DNA of 7,396 bases. It comes from Anaerolineae bacterium (GTDB taxonomy: Bacteria; Chloroflexota; Anaerolineae; SpSt-313). Positions 1 to 5,075 of this stretch are shown here, piece after piece; the first letter of the stretch is position 1, and each line of letters opens with the position of its first letter. The stretch lies in NCBI GenBank assembly GCA_023511475.1, contig JAIMBM010000141.1, positions 1 to 7,396 of the forward strand, written 5' to 3'. The position numbers and the translations under genes were made by a program. The notes beneath the pieces were generated by a model. It had not been told where the DNA came from and ran no database searches. It saw only the letters and a program-made list of their open reading frames with translations.

Positions 1-48
1 CCCCTTCCCCGCCGCTGAGGCGGCGCAGGAAGCCAGGGCCGGAGGGAT

Positions 49-61
49 GGGGCACTGCCCC
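49..61 (+). terminator. Weak terminator-like GC hairpin
   Basis: GGGGC (49-53) pairs with GCCCC (57-61) around a three-base loop. It is followed by TGTTAAC, which is only mildly T-rich. A second hairpin, CGCCGC (10-15) with GCGGCG (20-25) around TGAG, lies just upstream. They might end a gene lying before the window, but neither has a proper T tract, so this is tentative. Confidence 0.2.
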
Positions 62-126
62 TGTTAACGCCGGGTATACCTGCTGGAAGGCCCACCCCTC
101 CGCCGGTCCACGGACCGTCACAGCCC

Positions 127-144
127 GGCAACCTTGCTGTTACC
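127..144. promoter_or_regulatory. Inverted repeat GGCAAC-N6-GTTACC, operator-like
   Basis: Six-base arms GGCAAC (127-132) and GTTACC (139-144) are separated by six bases, with one mismatch between arms. The same layout recurs perfectly at 241-258 and in a weaker form at 63-80. Repetition of the same AT-containing half-sites in a GC-rich leader suggests a dimeric regulator's operator. Its right arm could instead pair in RNA with GGTAAC at 241-246. Confidence 0.35.
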
Positions 145-258
145 AGGCGTTAATGCTCTTGCGACCCTCGCGTGCGCCCGCGCGCGATGACGCAAAGCCG
201 CAACGGAGGGACCTGGTCCTGCGTCTTATCAGGGAGAGGAGGTAACGAAATTGTTACC
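139..258 (+). ncRNA. Candidate structured leader RNA, c-di-GMP-I riboswitch-like signature
   Basis: GTTACC (139-144) can pair with GGTAAC (241-246), closing a domain of about 108 nt. Inside it, CTTGCG (158-163) pairs with CGCAAAG (191-197, one bulged A), and TCGCGTGC (168-175) pairs with GCGCGCGA (180-187) over a GCCC loop. The 3' side carries TGACGCAAAGCC (188-199), which matches the most conserved strand of GEMM/c-di-GMP-I riboswitches as I know them. Against the assignment: the expected GCAAAC strand reads GCGACCC, the loop is not GNRA, and no clear AGCC-N-GGTT-N-CC strand follows. It is a candidate only; it could be a divergent aptamer, another leader RNA, or coincidence. Confidence 0.25.
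241..258. promoter_or_regulatory. Perfect inverted repeat GGTAAC-N6-GTTACC
   Basis: Arms GGTAAC (241-246) and GTTACC (253-258) are perfectly complementary around GAAATT. The left arm overlaps the end of a strong Shine-Dalgarno-like AGGAGGT (237-243). As DNA it looks like an operator. As RNA it is a hairpin whose left arm could alternatively pair with GTTACC at 139-144. One such palindrome is expected by chance in several kilobases; the repetition of the half-site at 127-144 is what makes it notable. Confidence 0.4.
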
Positions 259-443
259 AGCGCTGAGGGGCTGCGCGCCGCCCCGAGGGTCGGGCCGACG
301 GTCCGCGGGGAGGGGCCAGGCCTCGCAGGAAGCGCGCAGAGAGCCGCGACATATGAGGTAGGCTGGCCTAGTCTGCGCCTCGGGCGCGTTGCGGATGGAG
401 CCGGGCGCCCGTTGGCGAGGTGTCCGCTGGGATCATGCTGGAA

Positions 444-450
444 GGGAGGG
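444..450 (+). promoter_or_regulatory. Ribosome binding site deciding the cpaB start
   Basis: GGGAGGG lies seven bases before TTG at 458. The upstream in-frame candidates, TTG at 389 and ATG at 395, have no comparable Shine-Dalgarno and would add an Arg/Gly-rich stretch before the membrane anchor. This site therefore selects TTG 458. Confidence 0.7.
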
Positions 451-457
451 GGCGAGC

Positions 458-1255
458 TTGGGCCGTCGAAGAGGGTGTCTGTGGTTTGCAGCCGGGACGT
501 TTCTGGCAATTCTCGCGGGCGTTCTCATCTTTGTCACGGCGCAGCGCGTGACGCAGGCGCCCGTGCAGGTGGAGGAGCCCCCGCGGGTGCCGGTGGTGGT
601 AGCGGCGCGGGATATCCCCGTGCATACGGTGCTTGGTGAGCAGGATGTAGAGATCCGCGAAGTGCCGCCCGAGATGGTGCCCGAGGACGGGCTGACAGAG
701 GTGAAGGACGTCGTGAACCAGCTCACGACGGCGGCGATCGCGCGCGGGGAGATTGTGTTGCGCAGGCGCCTGATCAGCCCCGACTATGTGGGCCCGAGAG
801 CGGCCTTTGTCATGGATCCGAAGCAGGTCATCATAGCGTTTCCGGCTACCGACCTGCTGACGAGCCTCGGGATCGTTCGACCGGGGGACCACGTCGATCT
901 GATGGTGAGCTTTGATTTCGGCAAGGCCAACCCGGATATCGTCACCGGGGTGAACACGCTCACGGTGCTGCAGGACCTGCGGGTGGCGGCGCTCGTCTAC
1001 GAGCCGGGCAGCGGGCCAGAGGGTGAGGCCAAGGAGGGGCCGACAAAGCCAGCGCCGCCATCGGGCGCGCCGCGAGCCCTGCTCCTGGCCGTGAGTCCCC
1101 AGGATGCGCTGCTCGTCAAGTACTTCCGTGACATGGGCGCTGCGGTAGACTTTGCCCTGCGCAGTCCTGCGGCAGAGGGCGTATACGACCTGGTGCCTAT
1201 TGATGGGGACTATCTGCTGCAGAATATGAAGATTCGCTGGCGGGTCAAGGAGTGA
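458..1255 (+). CDS. cpaB: Flp pilus assembly protein CpaB (RcpC-like)
   Basis: CpaB/RcpC is an extracytoplasmic accessory protein of Tad pili, anchored in the cytoplasmic membrane. From TTG 458 the protein is 265 aa: a short Arg-rich N-terminus (GRRRG), one membrane segment at about residues 8-27, and a SAF domain at about 40-105 (VPVVVAARDIPVHTVL, then IARGEIVLRRRL). An RcpC-like region follows with 'IVRPGDHVDLMV', the family hallmark, plus 'LQDLRVAALVYE'. A Pro/Gly/Lys-rich insert then precedes the last conserved block (LLLAVSPQDALLVKYF). The length is normal for CpaB. In Gram-negatives the partner is the RcpA secretin; no secretin gene is seen here, so in a monoderm it may instead act in the cell wall (inference). 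It is the first gene of the operon, with a 57-base gap to the cpaE-like gene. The family call is firm; its role in this organism is not. Confidence 0.93.
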   Translation: MGRRRGCLWFAAGTFLAILAGVLIFVTAQRVTQAPVQVEEPPRVPVVVAARDIPVHTVLGEQDVEIREVPPEMVPEDGLTEVKDVVNQLTTAAIARGEIVLRRRLISPDYVGPRAAFVMDPKQVIIAFPATDLLTSLGIVRPGDHVDLMVSFDFGKANPDIVTGVNTLTVLQDLRVAALVYEPGSGPEGEAKEGPTKPAPPSGAPRALLLAVSPQDALLVKYFRDMGAAVDFALRSPAAEGVYDLVPIDGDYLLQNMKIRWRVKE

Positions 1256-1312
1256 GAGCGCAAGGTCGGCTTGCGCGGGGCGGATTCTTGCCGCCCGGTC
1301 AAGGTGGCCAGG

Positions 1313-2443
1313 ATGCCAGGGTTTCGCACACGCATACTTGTCGTTGATCAGGATCCTGCCGCCGCAGCGGTGGTCCGCAGCATCCTTCGCTCTCAGGACT
1401 GGGAGGTTCTGCACTGCAGGTCGGCTGCGGAAGCGCTGGAGAAGGTCGGCCTGGAGGCCATCGATGCGGTCATAACCGAGTTCCGGCTGCGGGATATGTC
1501 GGGCACCGACCTCTGTCAGGCGCTGCGGCGACGGACGGAGATGGCCAACACGCCGATACTGGTGCTGAGCGCCAGCGCAGGGGTGGCGGAGCGGATGGCC
1601 AGCCTGAGGGCGGGGGCGACTGACTATCTGGTGAAGCCTCCCGATGCGCAGGAGCTTGTGGCGAGGCTGAAGGCGGCTCTGGACCTGCGGCAGGAGAGGG
1701 CAGGGTTCCTCGTTGCCCTCCTCGGTGGCAAGGGTGGCGTCGGCACGAGCGTAATCGCGATCAACCTGGCCGTGGCGCTCCGCCATGAGACGCGCCGCGG
1801 CGTGGCCATTGTAGGCGCGAGCATCCCGGCCGGCACGGCTGACGTCATGCTCAACCTGCAGACGAACCCGGGCGTTGGCGGGCTCCTGGCAAGGAAGCGG
1901 GGGTTAGAGCCGGAGGACCTTGAGGCTGCCCTGAGCCACCACGCGACGGGTGTCGACGCCCTCATGCTCCACACGCCGGGGGGGAATGGGGTCGGTCCTG
2001 AGGAGCTGCACGTGGCCCTGCTGGCGCTGCGTCGCATGCGGGAGCTCATCGTGGTCGATGCCGGCTCGAGCTTTGATGACAGCACGGCTGAAATCCTGGA
2101 GCTTGCCGACCGCATGCTGCTCGTGCTTACGCCGGATATCACCGCGCTCCGCGGGGCCAGGGTTCTGATAGAGCGGGCGCGGCAGGCGGGGTTCCCGCCC
2201 GAACGGGTGTCGCCCTTGCTGAACCGATATCCGCAGCGCTCCGGCCTTCACCGCCGGCAGATCGAGAGCGCTCTGGGCATGCCCATCCGTGCTACCCTGC
2301 CCGACGACGTGCGGCTTGTCACCTACAGCATCAACCGCGGAGTCCCGCTGGTTGAGAGTCACCGCCGCAGCCGGATCGGGCGGCAGATGACGGCGTTGGC
2401 GCGCGAGATACTCGCCTCCGCCCGGCCCGGCGAGAAGCGGTAG
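1313..2443 (+). CDS. cpaE: CpaE/TadZ-like pilus localisation protein with pseudo-receiver and degenerate ParA domain
   Basis: TadZ/CpaE proteins place the Tad machine in the cell and are ParA/MinD relatives with an atypical receiver domain. From ATG 1313 (AAGGTGG at 1301-1307 as ribosome binding site) the protein is 376 aa. The receiver spans about residues 6-125: VVDQDP in strand 1, Glu56 where the phosphoacceptor Asp should be (DAVITE), Ser86 and Lys108 (DYLVKP) retained. The ParA-like domain starts near 133 with GGKGGVGTS (138-146): the signature Lys140 is kept, but the P-loop Lys is replaced by Thr145. The usual D-x-D after the second strand reads VGAS (167-170). Walker B Asp249 (VVDAGSSFDD) is retained. 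The C-terminal 'LPDDVRLVTYSINRGVPLVE' block is typical of CpaE. TTG 1271 is an alternative start, with no good ribosome binding site. Classification is secure; weak or absent ATPase activity is inferred. Confidence 0.92.
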   Translation: MPGFRTRILVVDQDPAAAAVVRSILRSQDWEVLHCRSAAEALEKVGLEAIDAVITEFRLRDMSGTDLCQALRRRTEMANTPILVLSASAGVAERMASLRAGATDYLVKPPDAQELVARLKAALDLRQERAGFLVALLGGKGGVGTSVIAINLAVALRHETRRGVAIVGASIPAGTADVMLNLQTNPGVGGLLARKRGLEPEDLEAALSHHATGVDALMLHTPGGNGVGPEELHVALLALRRMRELIVVDAGSSFDDSTAEILELADRMLLVLTPDITALRGARVLIERARQAGFPPERVSPLLNRYPQRSGLHRRQIESALGMPIRATLPDDVRLVTYSINRGVPLVESHRRSRIGRQMTALAREILASARPGEKR

Positions 2444-2449
2444 CCGGGC
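2425..2449 (+). other. Stem-loop spanning the cpaE stop codon
   Basis: GCCCGGC (2425-2431) pairs perfectly with GCCGGGC (2443-2449) over an 11-base loop that contains most of the TAG stop (2441-2443). No T-run follows, so it is not a classic terminator. It could damp read-through or protect mRNA at the 117-base cpaE-tadB gap, but in such GC-rich DNA it may be incidental. Confidence 0.25.
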
Positions 2450-2549
2450 TGCGCTCAGCGGCGTCGGGCCGCCGGGTGAAGCTACGCCTGACATGCTGGC
2501 AATGGCCCCTCTCGCACGTGCACGCCACGCCGTCGGAGTCAGCAGAGCT

Positions 2550-2555
2550 GGAGGT
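2550..2555 (+). promoter_or_regulatory. Ribosome binding site deciding the tadB TTG start
   Basis: GGAGGT lies five bases before TTG 2561. The hydrophobic N-terminus of TadB begins immediately at that codon, so the TTG is well supported although not ATG. Confidence 0.7.
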
Positions 2556-2560
2556 AGAAC

Positions 2561-3523
2561 TTGGGCGTCATACTGATAGCCGCTTTCGTAGGGGCGCTGG
2601 CCGTCCTGATCTTCTTTGTGGGGATTTACCTGACCGTCGAGCGGCCGGACGACCTCTCCGAGCGTCTCGAGCTGTATGCAACTGTGGCGCAGGGAGACGG
2701 TGGCAGGCGCGGCCGCCGCCGCGAAGGAGGGCTGCGCTCGCTGCTCGCCCGGCTAGACCGTCTCCTGACTGGTCGGAGCGCGGCCCAGCGGCTGGGGCTG
2801 TACCTCGCTCAGGCGAGCCTCCGCATGACGGTGCCCGAGTTTTTGGCCATCGAGCTCGGGGCGACCGTGACCGGCGCGTGCCTTGGCTTCCTTCTGAGAG
2901 GGTACCTAATCACGGCGATTGCGTGTGCGGCCATTGGCGCCGCCTTGCCACTCTTCCTCGTCATGCGGAGGCGGGGGAAGCGGCTCAAGGCCTTCCAGGA
3001 CCAGCTCGTAGATGTGCTCTCGCTGATCGTGGGCTCTATCAGAGGAGGGCACGCCCTGCCGACAGCGCTCGACCTGGTGAGCCGCGAGCTGCCGCCACCG
3101 GCATCTGAAGAGTTCGCGGCGGTGCTTCGGGAGATCGGCCTCGGACTCACGCAGGCAGAGGCGCTCAACAACCTTGTCAAGCGCATGGAGAGCCCGGACC
3201 TCGAGCTCGTGGTCACGGCTGTGAACATCAGCCACGAGGTGGGCGGGAACCTGTCGCTCGTGCTGGACAAGATCACCGAAACGATCCGCGAGCGCATTCG
3301 GCTGCAGGGCGAGATAAGGGTTTTGACGACGCAGCAGCGACTCACCTCATACCTGCTGGTGGCGCTGCCCTTCGTGCTATCGGCCGTGCTGGCACTGATC
3401 AACCCCGAGTGGATGATGAGGCTCTTCGCTCCCGGATGGGTCCGCATCATACCGGCTTTCGCCGTCGTCTCGGTGTTCATCGGGTTCGTCATCACACAGA
3501 AGATGACGCGCATCGAGGTGTAG
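2561..3523 (+). CDS. tadB: TadB, Tad inner-membrane platform protein (T2SSF family)
   Basis: TadB is one of two GspF-like integral membrane proteins that couple the CpaF ATPase to pilin extrusion. The 320-aa product has a first membrane segment at about residues 3-24, an Arg-rich cytoplasmic stretch (about 45-60), two membrane segments at about 95-137, a T2SSF domain at about 145-265 and two C-terminal membrane segments at about 267-315. The T2SSF domain shows the family pattern 'FQDQLVDVLSLIVGSIRGGHALPTAL' in short form, then 'NISHEVGGNLSLVLDKI' and 'RERIRLQGEIRVLTTQQRLT'. Length and layout are normal. It starts with TTG. It is separated from cpaE by 117 bases and from tadC by only 21, so tadB and tadC look co-translated as a pair. 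Usually cpaF directly precedes tadB; here it does not. Confidence 0.93.
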   Translation: MGVILIAAFVGALAVLIFFVGIYLTVERPDDLSERLELYATVAQGDGGRRGRRREGGLRSLLARLDRLLTGRSAAQRLGLYLAQASLRMTVPEFLAIELGATVTGACLGFLLRGYLITAIACAAIGAALPLFLVMRRRGKRLKAFQDQLVDVLSLIVGSIRGGHALPTALDLVSRELPPPASEEFAAVLREIGLGLTQAEALNNLVKRMESPDLELVVTAVNISHEVGGNLSLVLDKITETIRERIRLQGEIRVLTTQQRLTSYLLVALPFVLSAVLALINPEWMMRLFAPGWVRIIPAFAVVSVFIGFVITQKMTRIEV

Positions 3524-3544
3524 ACCTCGGAGGGATGCAGGGAC

Positions 3545-4474
3545 GTGGTAGGAATAGCCTTCCTCGCCGCCCAGATTCTGGCCGTTGCTGTGGCCTGCTT
3601 CTGGATCGGCCTTGCGATCCGAAGACAGGAGCGCTCGGCTGCCCGGCGCATTGAGCAGGCAGCGGCAGCGGCGGGCCCACTGCTCTCTCACTCGATGGAG
3701 CTGCAGGCACCTTTTATTCAACGGGTGATACAGCCGCTGATCAGGGGCCTGCTCCAACGTGTTGGCTCACTCTCGCCGCAGAGGAATCTTGGGAAGCTCC
3801 GTCGGCAGTTGCTGATCGCGGGCTCGCCCCATGGCCTTGGCCCGCTCGACTTTGTGGGGCTGCGCATCCTCGTGGCGCTCTTTGGCACGGTCTTTCTGTG
3901 CGTTGCCTTGATGACGATGTCCATCTCGCTGGGACGCGCGCTGCTGGCCGCCGTTGCCGGAGCGCTGCTCTTCGCGGAGCTACCCAGCCTCTGGCTACAC
4001 CGCAAGATGAAGGGGCGCAAGAAGGAGATCACCCTCGCCCTCGCCGATGCCCTCGACATGCTGACGGTGTGCGTGGATGCCGGTCTCGGGTTGGAGAGCG
4101 CCTTTATGCGAATCGGGCAGGCCTGGGATCACGCGCTGGCGCAAGAGTTCCGTCGAACCGTCAGGGAGACCGGGCTGGGCGTCAGCTGGCGCGATGCCAT
4201 GCGCAACATGGTGTATCGCACCGATGTTCCCGAGCTCTCCGCCCTTGTGGCGGTGCTGCTGCAGGCGGACCAGCTGGGGTTTAGCATTTCCGACACGCTG
4301 CACGCACAGGCCGATCAACTGCGGGTGAAGCGGCGCCAGAGGGCGCAGGAGCTGGCGCGAGCCGCGCCACTGAAGATGCTCTTCCCGATGGTGTTTTTCA
4401 TCCTCCCGGCTACTTTTGCTGTGGTTCTCGGGCCGGCGGTCCCGGCACTCCTTGAGGCATTCAGAGCGATGTGA
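3545..4474 (+). CDS. tadC: TadC, second Tad platform protein (T2SSF family)
   Basis: TadC partners TadB in the membrane platform. The 309-aa product has a first membrane segment at about residues 3-24, a basic linker (RRQERSAARR), two membrane segments at about 103-150, a T2SSF domain at about 165-270 and a last membrane segment at about 277-302. Typical TadC features are 'ITLALADALDMLTVCVDAGLGLE' (in short form here), 'GVSWRDAMRNMVYRTDVPEL', 'QADQLGFSISDTL' and 'KRRQRAQELARAAPLKMLFPMV'. It starts with GTG; GGAGGG at 3529-3534 lies ten bases upstream, slightly far but acceptable. The stop overlaps the next start as GTGA (4471-4474), so the following small gene is probably translationally coupled to it. 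No anomalies seen. Confidence 0.93.
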   Translation: MVGIAFLAAQILAVAVACFWIGLAIRRQERSAARRIEQAAAAAGPLLSHSMELQAPFIQRVIQPLIRGLLQRVGSLSPQRNLGKLRRQLLIAGSPHGLGPLDFVGLRILVALFGTVFLCVALMTMSISLGRALLAAVAGALLFAELPSLWLHRKMKGRKKEITLALADALDMLTVCVDAGLGLESAFMRIGQAWDHALAQEFRRTVRETGLGVSWRDAMRNMVYRTDVPELSALVAVLLQADQLGFSISDTLHAQADQLRVKRRQRAQELARAAPLKMLFPMVFFILPATFAVVLGPAVPALLEAFRAM

Positions 4475-4926
4475 AGATGCCTATCGACGAGCTCACGGGA
4501 GAGGGGATGTTCGAGCATCCTGTGGGCGACGAGGCTGCTGGTCCGACTCCGCTGTCGCCCGGCGGTGACAGCGAGGCACACGGCGAGCTGCAATGTGCCG
4601 TGGACCGTTTTGACGGCGCGGTCGCCGAAACTTCGGCCGACATCGGTGCCGACCCCGCCTATCAGCAGGTTGTGCTCCTGATGCAGGAGGGGCGCTGGCT
4701 GGAGGCTGCCGCGGGGCTGGAAGCACTGCAGGCACGCTATCCGGGCAGCCCCGATCTGCAGCAGGTGCGCCAGCTTCTTGCGCTTCGCCTGTCCGCCGAG
4801 CGGAACTGGTCGGGGTCGGGCCAGCGGTGGACTGCTGCGCTCAAGGCACCGCTGATCCGCGTGCTGATAGCAGCGAACCTGCTGTTGTGGCTCTTGCTTG
4901 GCATCCTGTGCCTGCTCTCGAGGTAG
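4471..4926 (+). CDS. Small tail-anchored TPR-like protein in the Tad operon
   Basis: I do not recognise a named family. The 151-aa product (149 if ATG 4477 is used) has an acidic, low-complexity N-terminus (about 1-60). A TPR-like helical pair follows at about 62-107 ('LLMQEGRWLEAAAGLEAL', then 'YPGSPDLQQVRQLLALR'), matching the G-x-x-x-E-A and Y-P-x-x-P spacing of tetratricopeptide motifs. A basic linker leads to a single hydrophobic segment at about 127-149 ending one residue before the C-terminus. There is no signal peptide, so the expected topology is C-tail-anchored with the TPR in the cytoplasm. GTG overlaps the tadC stop (GTGA) and no strong Shine-Dalgarno is visible, implying translational coupling. 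It sits between tadC and cpaF, so it might bridge platform and ATPase, or stand in for TadD, a TPR lipoprotein in classical systems (inference; TadD has a signal peptide and this does not). Confidence 0.75.
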   Translation: MKMPIDELTGEGMFEHPVGDEAAGPTPLSPGGDSEAHGELQCAVDRFDGAVAETSADIGADPAYQQVVLLMQEGRWLEAAAGLEALQARYPGSPDLQQVRQLLALRLSAERNWSGSGQRWTAALKAPLIRVLIAANLLLWLLLGILCLLSR

Positions 4927-5075
4927 GGTTGGCGAGTGCGAGCCTGCGGTGCACGGTGTTCTCCGGCAGGCTGTTCGCCATTCTGCACCCATGCCGCGAT
5001 GGCAGGGAAGACCGGCATCCGGGCTAGAGACATTCAGGTCATACAACCGCATGGGTCATGTGAGGTGGAAAGAGC
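4927..5075 (+). other. Intergenic gap before cpaF with an inverted repeat
   Basis: This 149-base gap is the longest in the operon. AGCCTGC (4941-4947) pairs perfectly with GCAGGCT (4966-4972) over 18 bases; no T-run follows, so it is not a standard terminator. GAGGTGG (5062-5068), seven bases before ATG 5076, is the cpaF ribosome binding site. No convincing promoter or small gene was found. The gap suggests cpaF may have separate expression control, or was inserted here by rearrangement. Confidence 0.35.

Larger units (their letters stand above)
1..457. promoter_or_regulatory. Non-coding leader upstream of the Tad operon
   Basis: No convincing protein gene is seen on either strand. No Flp-pilin-like small ORF (hydrophobic helix with a G/E-Y processing site) was found. 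The region holds GC hairpins at 10-25 and 49-61, three related inverted repeats at 63-80, 127-144 and 241-258, and a long stem-loop at 158-197. It also holds a strong Shine-Dalgarno-like AGGAGGT at 237-243 and the real cpaB ribosome binding site at 444-450. I could not identify a good -35/-10 pair. The operon promoter is probably in the first 250 bases, but that is inference from position. An operator/riboswitch-type control region is the best overall reading. Confidence 0.5.

Noticed and set aside
111..305. Nine-base inverted pair CGGACCGTC (111-119) and GACGGTCCG (297-305), and the local palindrome at 104-117
   Set aside because: These are GC-only arms far apart in a GC-rich leader, easily matched by chance and not linked to the other repeats.
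172..639. 155-aa open frame on the + strand through the leader into cpaB
   Set aside because: It is Gly/Arg/Ala-rich with no ribosome binding site or domain, overlaps cpaB out of frame, and runs through the hairpins.
368..1786. 472-aa open frame on the minus strand
   Set aside because: It lies opposite cpaB and cpaE, is rich in Arg, His and Gln, and shows no recognisable domain; long antisense frames are expected in GC-rich coding DNA.
2476..3108. 210-aa open frame on the + strand filling the cpaE-tadB gap
   Set aside because: It overlaps tadB in another frame, is Arg/Pro/Ala-rich and lacks motifs; TadB with GGAGGT and TTG 2561 is clearly the real gene.
2809..3651. 280-aa open frame on the minus strand
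   Set aside because: It is a Ser/Arg/Thr-rich shadow of tadB and the start of tadC with no domain.
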